The notes: a model not told the origin generated them from the sequence alone. A stretch of 64,000 nt of DNA from Enoplolaimus lenunculus (GCA_030248215.1 JASANG010002523.1:1-64000), one strand, 5' to 3'. Shown: positions 1-13,200, counted from the stretch's first letter. Translations and numbers: made by a program.

Positions 1-1160
1 GAACCGACCGTGTTTTTAAAACATTTTTAATTTATGGCGTGCACGATTGTTACAATCAAATATGTCCAGATTTGTTAAGTTTTTGTTTGATTTCCTTATG
101 GTTACACTTCTAGCACTTGATGCCCTGCGGGACAGGGTTTGTTAACTGTCGTAAGCTAGGAGAGGGTCATAAGCGCTGATGTTTCGAACCTAGCTTAGCG
201 CAATGTTACTATTCTAGGGTATTCCGCTGGTCGGAACTAGTTGTTGTTGTTGTTGAGCCCGTTTGGGTGCAATTGTTTCTGGGGCAATTTTGCTTAAACT
301 GGTTTGTATTGTTGTCATCGGCCGAAACTAATAAAAACAAAAACCTCAAAAATTTGTTTTTTGCGCGATTTTTAAGTATGTGTATCCAAAATTTCTACAG
401 TCCGAGAAATGGACGGTGCGGGCCCCTATTTTTCTTTTTCACTTTTTGACCAATTCATTTTTACCAAGAATTTATTTTTTCCCGCACTCCGAATTTTGCC
501 TGCCCACCGGATGGACAATATAATTTTGCCACGGTGGTCAGAAGTTTTATCCGGGGGTAGGAATACGCTAGGATATGAGTCTCCTCGCCCCAAAATCTGC
601 GACGAAATGGAGTAGCGGTGGTGTTTTGCGGATGTCGGCAAAATGCCTAGACTTGGTAATCTTTGGGGTCTAGTGGGATAAAGGTATTAATTGAAGGCCA
701 GGGTACTCTGGGTCTGGGGTTACGGACGTCCTATCCCGGACATTGGCTGGTAAGAGTAGCCGAACGAAGTGTGTCTAATTTATCGATCTCATAAGGTTTG
801 GACCTGTCAAGGATAGGTGGCGTAGGCTTCAGCCGGGTACCAACCCTTATACCGCGGAGCGGAACAGTGCAATGAACAAAATCTACTTTACACAGTTAAA
901 CCTAAATGAGCAGAGCATTTACCCGAAATAATACATGCCTATTAAATATATCAGATTATGATAGTCCCAGCACAAGATTGGTCAAAACAAGATACCACCG
1001 AGTGGCCCAGTATTATCAGAACATAAGTCTGTTAACAAAGTCGACGCTTTTAGTGACGCCTTAAGGTTGTAAAAAAGTTTTAATTTGTTTTAAAGACGTT
1101 GTTGGCTAATGGCCGGAAAGCCGAGGAAACATAAATATATCAAATTTGGTCGTAGCTGAC
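1..1160. other. non-coding stretch, nothing recognised
   Basis: Only short overlapping frames of 60-71 codons on both strands, none resembling a known protein. A small GTT run lies near 241-255. Base composition is less AT-rich than the following array. Confidence 0.5.
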
Positions 1161-1162
1161 TT

Positions 1163-2110
1163 CCAACCCAGGGTAAATCTAGGCGTTTAAATTTTCCACT
1201 TTTCCCATTTTTCAACCAAAACCTATGCTTCATATTTTCCCTACCAACCTAAGGTGAATCTAGGCCTTTAATTTTTCCACTTTTCCCGTTTTCAACCAAA
1301 ACCTATGCTTCAGATTTTCTTTACCAAGCCAGGGTAAGTCTAGGCATTAAAATTTTCAACTTTTCCCGTTTTCCAACCAAAACCTATGCTTCAGATATTC
1401 CCCACCACCCAGGGTAAATCTAGGCATTGAAATTTTCCACTTTTTCCGTTTTCCAACCAAAAACTATGCTTCTTATTTTCCCTACCAACTAAGGTAAATC
1501 TAGGCCTTTAAATTTTACACTTTTCCTGTTTTCCAACCAAAACCTATGCCCTACGCTTGAATTTTCCACTTTTCCCGTTTTGCAACCATCGCTTTAGATT
1601 TCTCTTACTAACCAAGAAAATATCTAGGCATTTCAATTTTCCACTTTTCCTGTTTTCCAACCAAAACCTATGCTTCAAATTTTCCCAACCAAACCAGGGC
1701 AAATCTAGGCATTAAAATTTTCCACTTTTCCCGTCTTCCACCCAAACCTATCCTTCAGATTTTCCCTACCAACCCAAAGGTAAAAATTTAGGCATTAAAA
1801 TTTTCCACTTTTCCCGTTTTCCAGCTAAAACCAATGCTCCAGATTTTCCCTACCAACCCAGGGTATAATCTACGCATTTCAATTTTCCACTTTTCCCGTT
1901 TTCCAACCAAAACCTATGCCTTACGCTTGAATTTTCAACTTTTCCCATTTTCCAACCGAAACCTTTGCTTCAGGTTTTCCCTACTAACCCAGCGAAAAAT
2001 CTAGGCATTAGAATTTTCCACTTTTCCCGCTTTCCAACCAAAACTATGCTTCAGATTTCCCTACCAACCCAGGGTGAAATCTAGGCATTAAATTTTTTAA
2101 TTTTCCTACC
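1163..2110. repeat. degenerate minisatellite, ~81-bp unit, about 11-12 copies
   Basis: Recurring blocks AATCTAGGCATT, TTTTCCACTTTTCCCGTTTT, CCAACCAAAACCTATGCTTC and CCCTACCAACCCAGGG. Copies diverge by substitutions and small indels, so the array is older than the 35-bp and 38-bp arrays further on. Confidence 0.85.
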
Positions 2111-2623
2111 AAATCAGCGGAAAATTTAGCCGTCATACAGGAGTGGCTGCGCTGCACTCCTGGTTACAAGTTTTCCACTGTGGAAAACTGGAAGCCCCTG
2201 TGCTATACATTGGCCGTAACAACCAAGATATCATGGCTAGAATTTTATGCAAAATCGGCTTTAATGAGTGCATTGCATACTATATATATGCTAATTCTGT
2301 CATTGGCGTTACCGGATATCCGTTTCCGTTATTTTGATCAGTATTCGTTTCCGGTATTACTGCCCATTTACACCCTGCATTTATCTGACGTCAGCGGACA
2401 ATACAAATACCGAACAATTTTGTTGTTGTCAGGCTGCCGACAAAATTGGCTAAAATACCAGCCCCAATATTCCACAGAGTTTCAATGTACATCCTGCGTA
2501 CAAATATTTTATTGATACAAAATATATCTATTTTTCGTCGATTAACTATATAAAAATAAAACGATTAACGATAAATCTAAGCTTTGAGTATCAGATTGGC
2601 AACGCGCACATTTGGGTTATCAT

Positions 2624-3028
2624 CAGGGTGCAACCGGAATTACAATTTACCGGAACCGGAATTACAATTTACCGGAACCGGAATTTGAAAATTTTACCGG
2701 AACCGGAACCGGAACCGGAAAATGAAAAATGCATTTCACCAAAAATTTCATTTTAACCGTATTTTTTGCTCTATTATTCGTGAAACAACCTTAGTCGAAC
2801 ACAGGTATTTATTTTATTTGTTGTATTTTAGATTTTCGTCGTCGACTGAAGTGAAATCCACCATCAACGGCTTATATTCTGAGTACAAGTGGCTTTCAAA
2901 AGAGATTCTTAAACGGCCAAATTATAACACCGGAATTTTTAAATCCGGTAAAAATTTACCGGAACCGGAACCGGAAGGTGAAAAAATGCCGGAACCGGAA
3001 CCGGAACCGGAATTCCGGTTGCACCCTG
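2624..3028. mobile_element. hAT-like MITE, CAGGGTGCAACCGG family
   Basis: Inverted ends CAGGGTGCAACCGGAATT / AATTCCGGTTGCACCCTG flanked by a perfect 8-bp duplication GTTATCAT (2616-2623 and 3029-3036). The CAGGG end and 8-bp duplication are typical of hAT elements. The subterminal DNA is runs of CCGGAA; the middle has no transposase frame. A sister copy is at 57856-58246. Confidence 0.85.
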
Positions 3029-3063
3029 GTTATCATAGTGCAAATATAAACCTTTGTCGTTTA

Positions 3064-3257
3064 GGCAAATGTAGAGAACATTGGTGGAACAGTGTTATAA
3101 GCATATTCGTAAGTCTATGCCTAAACCGAAACGTAAGCGTAAGAATGAGCATATTCCTAAGCGTAAGCGTAAGCCAAGCAAAAATGAGTCTAAAGCTTAA
3201 GCTTACTCTATTCTGGTCCCACAGAAAAACTCTCCGCACCTGATCTTTACATGGGCC
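3064..3257. mobile_element. MITE of the GGCCCATGTA family with TTAGGC-like core
   Basis: Ends GGCAAATGTA...TTTACATGGGCC with a perfect 8-bp duplication GTCGTTTA (3056-3063 and 3258-3265). The centre is CGTAAG/CCTAAG-type hexamers. It lies 28 bp from the preceding MITE. Confidence 0.8.
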
Positions 3258-3458
3258 GTCGTTTAGTGTATCAGTAATTTCGAAACCATCCTATATGTGT
3301 AATCGGCTAGCTTTCAAACTCGGGGTCAAACGCACCCCGTTATTGATTTCTGCCCGGTGGCTTTTGCGAAAATTTACAGTCGAAGACACAAAAACCGACC
3401 CGTTTGAAATGTTTTTCCCCAAATCCTGGCTACGCGCCCCAACTTCTAAAAACGCCTA

Positions 3459-3625
3459 CACTGCAAAAAATGGTGAGTCAAATTGACTCTCTCCGAAACA
3501 GGCTTTTCCTAACTACACAACAGTGAGTCGAATTTGACTCTGGCGGAATCGAATTTGACTCAGTCTGTGTAGTCAGGGAAAGCCTATTTCGGAGGCAGTT
3601 AATTTGACTCACCATTTTGTACAGA
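3459..3625. mobile_element. MITE, CACTGCAAAAAATGG family (3' end expanded)
   Basis: Left end CTGCAAAAAATGGTGAGTCA, right end GAGGCAGTTAATTTGACTCA then CCATTTTGTACAG. The same ends occur at 26021-26238. Its right end is part of the tandem unit that follows. Confidence 0.6.
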
Positions 3626-4140
3626 GTACGAAAGTCACTCATCTGTGTGATTTTGTTTAGCTCAAAAATTTAAAATACTTCCTAATTTATAGCCTATTTC
3701 GGAGGCAGTCAATTTGACTCACCATTTTGTACAGAGTACGAAAGTCACTACTCATATGTGTGATTTTGTTTCAGCACAAAAATTTAAAACACTTCCTAAT
3801 TTATAGCCTATTTCGGAGGGAGTCAATTTGACTCACCATTTTGTACAGAGTACGAAAGTCACTACTCATCTGTGTGATTTTTGTGTAGCTCAAAAATTTA
3901 AAATACTTCCTAATTTATAGCCTATTTCGGAGGCCGTCAATTTGACTCACCATTTTGTACAGAGTACGAAAGTCACTACTCATCTGTGTGATTTTGTTTA
4001 GCTCAAAAATTTAAAATACTTCCTAATTTATAGCCTATTTCGGAGGCAGTCAATTTGACTCGCCATTTTGTACAGAGTACGAAAGTCACTACTCATCTGT
4101 GTGATTTTGTTTAGCTCAAAAATTTAAAATACTTCCTAAT
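3587..4140. repeat. tandem array, ~114-bp unit, 5 copies, built from a MITE end plus the PGP gene's 3' end
   Basis: Each unit runs from GCCTATTTCGGAGGCAGTCA (transposon end) through GTACGAAAGTCACTACTCAT to TTTAAAATACTTCCTAATTT. On the minus strand that last block is the end of PGP exon 8 (KLGSILNF and stop). The unit at 4031-4140 passes into the real coding exon. Confidence 0.85.
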
Positions 4141-4281
4141 TTGTCGATATAATAATCAGGTACCAGATCAATTTTGCCTTGGGCTCGAAATTTTTCAACA
4201 TCCTCAAGCGTTTGATCACCGCTTTGCACAAGAATCGCAGTCATGTTAAATCGGCGACCAAACGCAATGTCGGTATTGCAT
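4116..4281 (-). CDS. PGP: PGP-like exon 8 (end of motif IV, stop)
   Basis: 166 nt; acceptor TTATTGCAG|A completes Arg249. Codes CNTDIAFGRR ... TLEDVEKF ... DLVPDYYIDKLGSILNF and TGA. The C-terminal VPDYYIDKLG matches the family ending VPDFYVDSI. The last codons and the stop lie in the end unit of a tandem array (3587-4140). Confidence 0.93.
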
Positions 4282-7200
4282 CTGCAATAAATAACAACTG
4301 CGCTACAGCAACAGTCAAAATGCTTACAATCCATTTAATAGTGGATATGTAACGACTCGTCTTAGACAAGAGTATGCAACTTACCTTCATTTATTTGGCA
4401 CAAAAATGTACCAGCACTTGTTGCGTTTGAACCCTACCCCCACACCAATTTTTTTGGGGGGGCAATCTATTCAACGTACGCGAACTTCAACGCTATTTTT
4501 AAAACACAACTTTTTCTACAACACAACTCACAATACTGTATTTTTTTCTGCTACCCAAAGATCTTAACCCCCCCGGAAATGAAGGGTGGGAAGGATAAAC
4601 ACTCAACACGCGCTGGATATTTTCTTTTCTACGCAAAATGTACACAGTTGCAGATATGCTCTTAAGAGTATAAACTGCACTCTTGATTGAATTGACATAT
4701 TCTTTTCTACACAGAATGTACACAGTTGCAGATATGCTGTTAAGAGTATAAACTGTGCACTCTTGATTGAATTAAAGCTAGAACTACAACATTGACAATT
4801 AGTAATTTTGGCTTTATATGCTTACAGCTAACTTTTACGAATTTCGGCGCTACAATATATAAATAAAACCAAATATATGCATATATATGTGTTGCAGAAA
4901 CAAGCAAACATTGCATATATTGCAATCATATTGGCTAGTACTATTAAATAGTGAAATCTGCAAACACCGAAAAAATGACACTAGCTAATATTTTCTTTCG
5001 ATACAGATTTAAGTTTGTTGTAACTTTGGTGTACATGAAATCGAATTGTGCCCATGTATACAACAGGGCTGGATCGTTTTCCGGAGGGGCTATAATAGAG
5101 TCAGTTTAAGCTTTAGATTTATTTTTTGCTTAGGCTTAGACTTAGGCTTAGGAATAGGTTCATCCATACGCTTAGGCTTATGCTTATACTACTGTTCCGG
5201 CCCTGTTCTATACATGGGTCTCGAATAGTTTACTACAAAGATTCTTAGAGGTGGAGGTGGTATTTTCAACAGTGTGTAGCACCCATTACTGATACGGTTC
5301 CACCGGAATTCATGCAAAAATTCAATTCGTGTTCCTGTTCATGCATTCGAAGATGCAGGAACTGGACCTTTTATGGTTTTGTGGCAAATTATTAATAATC
5401 ATTTAAATGTTGGAAACGTTGTCTTTGAAAAATTGTTATTTCGAAATGATTCTTTTTGCAATTTGTTCAATTTTGTTAATGTGTTTTTGCATAACTTGAG
5501 ATAGGAATTATTTAAAATTCCAGTGGTTCCTGTTTCTGTTCTGGTTCCTGTAAAGAAATTCAATTCCTGTTCATGCACCTGTTCCGGTAAAACGTCGTTC
5601 TTGTTCGAACTCTGAACTAATCAGTTATAGGTCTTTAAACAAGCAATCTACTCTATACAGTTACGAAACGAAAATTTCGCAAAGGGCAAGCTTAATCCAA
5701 CAAACGTACCAAGACTGGCAACTCGTTATTTTCCAGTTCAAAGTTACACCCTATTACCAACTGGTGATAGTTGCTAAACACATTTGAAAATACGGGCCTA
5801 GAAATTGCCAAACTGCTATCATTGATTACCGATCTCCAACCATAACAGTTCGTGCCGGATCTATTGCAAAATATTGTTTAATATACTCAAATAGCACCGG
5901 ACTCGGCTTTCCCATAATCACATCCGGCTCACGCTTCGATGCCTCCATCACAGGTTTGACTAGACATCCGGTACCTGGAAACGTTCCGATTCAAGGTATG
6001 GTGGCTCCGAAAAACTATTTCCAATTCAAAATGGCCACTGAAATTTATGTCCAATTTTTAAAATTTACACCCAATGTTTATCATAAAAAGCGATGTTAAC
6101 CGTTCGAACCCGTCAAGCGTTGTTTGTTTTGGTCAAACTATGCTCCAAGATACCTTGAAAAAGTTTCAACTGTAAAGTTGACACCCCGTACACATATTAC
6201 TTCAAATTCAACGTCCGCAAAAACCAGTGTAAATTCAATTTTTAACACTTTAGGCAAAGTTAACAATTGGGCTAGTTTAGGTGCATTTTTTTTAATTTCA
6301 AACAGCGATCGTTGATAATCGATAAGTAGTTGACGTGGATCAGACCGGATCAAAAATAATTTCCGAAACGGTCCGGTGCAGATATTTAGCCGGGATCCTA
6401 TCGGATTCGATCCAATCGGATGTGATCCAATCCATAGCCGGATAGACACAAATCTATCGGTTAAGTTAAACTTTGACCATATTTCCCCATCAATCATTTA
6501 CTGAGTATGAGTACTTGTATTTTTTCTGCGTTAGTGTCAAAAGGGGATGACTAAAGGATTATAATTTTATTCCCCCCAGTCGTCATTAAAAGTATTATCT
6601 CCCCGGTATAGTAATCCTAACGTTCAACCCTAAATTTGCGCACAGATGCTATGCCTACGCCTAAATCCAATCTAATTTTCTGCTAATGTGTAAGCTTATT
6701 TAATTAAGTAATTAATCCGATAAAATTCAAAACGTTACAAACAAGATGTTTTTTGCATGAATTATTCATACAGAAATGGGAAAATGTAACGAAGAGGCGC
6801 GGAACTGTATTAGAAGCATATTTGTAAGCCTAAGCCTAAGCGTAAGCGTAAGAATGAGCCTATTACTAAGCCTAAGCCTAAGCGTAACAATGATCATATT
6901 CCTAAGCTTAAGCCTAAGCCTAAGCCTAAGCGTAAGAATGAGCATATTCCTAAGCCTAAGCCTAAGCGTAATAATGATCATATTCCTAAGCTTAAGTCTA
7001 AGCCTAAGCGTAAGCGTAAGAATGAGCATATTCCTAAGCCTAAGCGTAAACGTAAGAATGAGCATATTCCTAAGCCTAAGCGTAAGCGTAAGAATGAGCA
7101 TATTCCTAAGCCTAAATGTAAGCGTAAGAATGAGCATATTCCTAAGCCTAAGCGTAAGCGTAAGAATGAGCATATTCCTAAGCCTAAGCGTAAGCGTAAG

Positions 7201-10200
7201 AATGAGCATATTCCTAAGCCTAAGCGTAAGCGTAAGAATGAGCATATTCCTAAGCCTAAGCGTAAGCGTAAGAATGAGCATATTCCTAAGCCTAAGCGTA
7301 AGCGTAAGAATGAGCATATTCCTAAGCCTAAATGTAAGCGTAAGAATGAGCATATTCCTAAGCCTAAGTGTAAGCGTAAGAATGAGCATATTCCTCAGCC
7401 TAAGCGTAAGAATGAGCATATTCCTAAGCCTAAGCCTAAGCTTAAGCCTAAGCCTAAGCGTAAAAATGAGCATATTCCTAAGCCTAAGCGTAAGCGTAAG
7501 AATGAGCATATTCCTAAGTCTAAGCGTAAGCGTAAGATTGAATGAGCATATTCCTAAGCCTAAGCGTAAGCGTAAGAATTAGCATATTCCTAAGCCTAAG
7601 CGTAAGCGTAAGAATGAGCATATTCCTAAGCCTAAGCGTAGGCGTAAGAATGACCATATTCCTAAGCGTAAGCGTAAGAATGAGCATATTCCTAAGCCTA
7701 AGCCTAAACCGAAGCCTAAACCAGGCAAAAACAATTTGCCTAAACCTTAAGCGTACTCTATTCTCGTTCCACAGAAAAACGTTCCGCGCCTGACCTTTAC
7801 ATGGGGCTCAGAAATGTATCATTTCGCATACAAAGATAAAATATAATCCTTGAAACTTGGGTAAAACTGATTAAAACATCATCGGTACACTGTATTAGCT
7901 GAAAACCGATTTCAGGCAACGTAAACATTACCTTAGCTTGTTTGCCTAAACTTTTATAAAAATCTAAACTTTTCGACAAACAGTCACTCAATATTTATAA
8001 ATCGAATCTGGTTCAACGAAAAAAATACGATCAGCACTAAAATGGGCAATGTTTATACGAAGCTGCATGCCAGACGTCCGAAGTGTCAAAATTGTTATAT
8101 CTTAAAGAAAATACGGGGGGATTAGTGGATTTGATCCTTGAACCATTCCCCCCGGCTACGCCCTTAGACACTACCCAACCTGACGCATCGTTAACAATTA
8201 GCCAAGTTTGCCTTACCGCCCATTATTACGTTTCAGGGTAATGTTTAAACTTTAGTTAATTAATGAATAATTTTTTTTGAAATTTCAAAACACAACTTGC
8301 CGGGAACAACGAATTTTTCATGCGTAGCTGGAATCGTTTCGTCTAAATTTGACGCTATGAACAGTACGTCAGGATTCTTTAGGTAACTTGCGGCTTTGAA
8401 TATTTTCGGATACGAAAAATGACCATCGAACCCAATAACAACAGCTTTGACCTGAAAACGATCAAAAAATAATGCATAAAAACCTAATTTAACATTTGAC
8501 AGATACGACTGAACTAACCAACTCGCATATCTTTGGTGTCTTCGCGGCTGGCATCGAAAAGGAAGCCACCCTAGAAAAATGACTGCATTCCATAAAATTG
8601 GTATTTCCACCCTACAAAGAAACAAAACCCAAAAACCGTTGCTATACTCATGTTTTGATTTAAATTTACCTGTTCATCAAACTCATGTTTTGATTTAAAT
8701 TTACCTGTTCATCAAACTCATGTTTTGATTTTAATTTACCTGTTCATCAAACTCATGTTTTGATTTAAATTTACCTGTTCATCAAACTCATGTTTTGATT
8801 TAAATTTACCTGTTCATCAAACTCATGTTTTGATTTAAATTTACCTGTTCATCAAACTCATGTTTTGATTTAAATTTACCTGTTCATCAAACTCATGTTT
8901 TGATTTAAATTTACCTGTTCATCAAACTCATGTTTTGATTTAAATTTACCTGTTCATCAAACTCATGTTTTGATTTAAATTTACCTGTTCATCAAACTCC
9001 TGTTTTTTTTTTTAAATTTACCTGTTCATCAAACTCATGTTTTGATTTAAATTTACCTGTTCATCAAACTCATGTTTTGATTTAAATTTACCTGTTCATC
9101 AAACTCATGTTTTGATTAAAATTTACCTGTTCATCAAACTCATGTTTTGTTTTAAATTTAACTGTTCATCAAACTCATGTTTTGATTTAAATTTACCTGT
9201 TCATCAAACTCATGTTTTGATTTAAATTTACCTGTTCATCAAACTCATGTTTTGGTTTAAATTTACCTGTTCATCAAACTCATGTTTTGGTTTAAATTTA
9301 CCTGTTCATCAAACTCATGATTTGATTTAAATTTACCTGTTCATCAAACTCATGTTTTGGTTTAAATTTACCTGTTCATCAAACTCATGTTTCGGTTTAA
9401 ATTTACCTGTTCATCAAACTCATGTTTTGGCTTAAATTTACCTGTTCATCAAACTCATGTTTTGGATTAAATTTACCTGTTCATCAAACTCATGTTTCGG
9501 TTTAAATTTACCTGTTCATCAAACTCATGTTTTGGCTTAAATTTACCTGTTCATCAAACTCATGTTTTGGCTTAAATTTACCTGTTCATCAAACTCATGT
9601 TTTGGCTTAAATTTACCTGTTCATCAAACTCATGTTTCGGTTTAAATTTACCTGTTCATCAAACTCATGTTTTGGCTTAAATTTACCTGTTCATCAAACT
9701 CATGTTTTGGTTTAAATTTACCTGTTCATCAAACTCATGTTTTGGCTTAAATTTACCTGTTCATCAAATGGTACTTCGTGAAGTAAATCTTCGCTGGTAT
9801 AATCAGCGAAATGATCCGGCTGCAAAAAAACAACAAAATCGAAGATGTGTAAAAATAGAAAAATTCCTACAACACAATCAATCGCCGTCCAATGGGTATT
9901 CAGAACACAATTATTACCGGCTTTCAATGGCGGATCCATGGGGGGGCCACCCCGGCCGTGGCCCCCCCCAACAGCATCTCGAAAAAATTATATAGCAATT
10001 TTGTGACAATAATTCGTGGTTTGTGTGCAGGTCAAAAGTAAGTTTATTACCTGTGAAATTTTGGCCCCCCAATTTTGACATCCTGGATCCGCCACTGCCG
10101 GCTTTCACCAAACGCACGTATGCCCATTTTCTGGCACTGAAGCTCGCATAAGTTGAAAATTTTGTTAGGTTATTGTAATTTAATAGAACCTGATATGAAC

Positions 10201-13200
10201 TCGGTTTTGCCAGGAGTATAGTTTACTAGTGTACGTGGTTGCAACATTTACGTCGTTTACTTGTTATCATATTTACGATAGAGTCAGCTTGAATTGTGTG
10301 GCTTAAACGTTTCGTACACCTACTATCGGTACAAATTCGTAATAATGTAAATTAATTTGCACAAATGTATATACTGTTGTTTGTGTATTACGTTTCAAAA
10401 CATAGAAATAAAAGTTAAAAAGTTGCTCAAAATACGCATGTGGAATGTTCCAGCTCTCAATAATTATAGATTTGAGGTATGTTGCTTAAACTAATTTCAA
10501 ACGTTTGGTATTAGTGAAAGGGGCGTAAACTGTTTTGAAATCCAATGTTGTCAAAAATCGTATACATTCCTTACCCCAACACCGATATTTGGAATACCAA
10601 CTGCATCTAATTCATTCTTTATTCCGGCGGATCCAATAATGTAGACTTTGTTATTGAATTGGCGAACGCGTTTTAAATAATCCGCAACAATCGCGCTGGT
10701 TGTTATGATGTCATCCTATTACGTAAACGCACTAAATCAACGTCATTCAAAATGTACTAAATTAAGACGGGTATAGACAAGTGTATTACAAACCAATAGT
10801 TCTCAAAACATCTTTGGAGTTTTTGCAGCTTCAAATTATTCACTAGAATTCATGCTGTTAAATTTAATTTTCACATGTGAACGCAGTTGCAAGTCGCTTG
10901 CATTTCTTGCACCTGCATTTTGATTGGCCAATCGGAAGACATGCTGTTGAGCGTTTCTGAATTAATTCAGAGTTTCTAAATTTTTTCAAGAAGCTTGAAT
11001 TAATTGAAATATCAAACTTGTTTAATATTTCTTAGTCTGCAACGATAGTGCGCAGGCTTTTTTATCATTTTTAAGCACTAAATTAATAACGCCTCGGTAT
11101 GGAATAGTTTTCAATTCAAGAAATTTCGAATAGAACCGTCTTTACGCGTGAATATTTCTTGCAGTTGAAACTTGCAGCTGTAAGTTTTGTTGAAAAATCC
11201 ATTTGGAGAATTTGTAGCAGCAATTTATTCATGTTGAATATATGATAAGAATTAATTCACAAGTATCAATAGCCTTGCAAGTCAAATTAATTCATCATCA
11301 TTGGTTGAACAGATAATTTATAGCTTCCGCTTGATATTTATTGCAGTTTCCTGCAAGCTATCCACTAATCACATAAATTAATGTCAATATTCGTAATAAA
11401 AATGATGGTTCCATGCAAATACTTGCAGGTACGAGAAACTCGTCCAAGTCGCAACTGCGAGTTCTTGCTGCAAAAACTTGCACGTGTGACGTGTTTTGAC
11501 TCAGAACACTGCGTTTGTAGGAAAGTTAGAAAATATGAAAATCGTATAAACAGCTCCAGTTTCTGTATTACACTTATCTGTAAGTTCGCTTTTCGTTTAC
11601 ACCCTTAAACACATGACTCGTTTAACTGACAATATAGCATGATCGTGGTCGAACTGACATTTGCCACAAAGGCCCATGCAAATAATAGGCGCCTGTTTAC
11701 TAAGCATAAGCCTAAACCTAAGTTTAAAGCTAAACCGAAACCTAAACATAAAGCTAATCCTTAGCCTTTGCCTAGGTTTAAGATTTACACTCGCTTAGTC
11801 CCGCAGTGCCTCTGTGTTCCAGTGGGAAGGCGCCTATATTCGGTCAATGGGCCGCTTGAACAAATCTTTACGGTTTTAAGACAAAAAAGTTCGAATTATA
11901 GACAACTAAAATGCAAATCTAACGCTCCATGACCAAAGAAACAAATAAAAGCGATAAAAATAAAAAATAAAACTAAACATAAAAAAGTGATAAGAAAATA
12001 AAAGTAAACAAATAAAAGTGATAAAAATATAAAAATAAAAGTAAACAAATAAGTGATAAAAATAAAAAATAAAAGTAACTAAATAAGTGGTAAAAATAAA
12101 AAAATCAAAGATAAAAGTAAACAAATAAAAGTGATAAAAACAAAAAAATAAAACAAACAAAAGTGAAAAATAAAAAATAAAAGTAAACAAATATAAAAAT
12201 AAAAAATAAAAGTTTTTTAGCAAATTTAATATAATTCGTATTGGTCACTGTAGTGGCATTCGTATAACAAAACACACGGGTATTTGCAAGTTGGATCGCT
12301 ACAGTGAGTGCGATATATTTCAACCAACAGCGTTCGGACGACGTCCACATCGTTTTCAATTTTTGCAGCTATTTTTCTCTCACCAGCTTTGAACAACAAA
12401 TCTAACTTTACGGATCGTGACATGTTTGTTTGCTGAAATGCTATAATTGCTCCATGTCTTTGCAACCATGAATTGAATAGCTTCCGTACTAATACGTTCA
12501 AACAGTATTGGCGAATGGGAAACGTCCTTGATCGAAATCACGGCGATCCTCTTCGAGCTGAGCTAAAGCTTCCCCAAGCCCTGGACTCATTTCTCGCCCG
12601 AGTCTCTCGCAAGTCAACGATGGGCACCGACATGGTGGTAAGGGGAGTGGCTGCTCCGGCCCTGCGCATGAATATTGTTGACGAGTTTGCGGACGCTGAC
12701 GGATAACCGCAGAGCAAACCCATTTGTCTTCGAATCTAAAAGCATCAACCTTTGAGATCGACTGATCGGCTACCCGTACTTTCAAAGACGCTATAACTAT
12801 TCACCAGGGTGGCAACAAAGGTTCGGATTCGGTTTCGGCAAATTAGCACTGGATTCGGAGTCGGACTTGGTCAAATCGTGGATTCGGTGCCATCCTGCTA
12901 TTCACAGAAGGCTAATCTGACGTATTGCTGCTGCTGTTACAGTCAATTTCGACTTCACTGTCGTCTTCACTGCTGTTCACCGAAGTAGCGGTTTACGTCT
13001 GACTCGCACAATTTTGCAGTAAGGTCTTTTGAAATTTATGCGGAAAAGCCCTAACCATTTCGAGCACAAACGGTGCAAAGTCATCTATCACGACTTGAAT
13101 TTCACAAATCATGGAAAGTCATCTATCACGACTTGAATTTCACAAATCATGGAAAGTCATCTATCACGACTTGAATTTCACAAATCATGGAAAGTCATCT

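Noticed and set aside
2139-2165. Short hairpin CAGGAGTG...CACTCCTG as a regulatory RNA
   Set aside because: Eight-base stem only, with no context; chance is likely.
6090-6110. tRNA-like GTTCGAACCC box
   Set aside because: No matching A box or cloverleaf arms around it; no tRNA or rRNA gene was found in the window.
6766-7582. Repeat proteins of 247 and 268 residues on opposite strands
   Set aside because: Both frames follow from a 36-bp unit lacking stops; the peptide pattern has no domain and the sequence is inside a MITE.
6829-7727. Interstitial telomere
   Set aside because: The hexamers are mixed, the unit is a 36-bp higher-order repeat, and it is bounded by transposon ends; telomere origin stays a likeness only.
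8648-9767. 35-bp repeat array as a CRISPR array
   Set aside because: Units abut with no spacers, and the DNA is an animal intron.
11906-12223. Membrane-like Phe/Tyr/Leu protein of 105 residues
   Set aside because: Low-complexity A/T-rich repeat read in frame.
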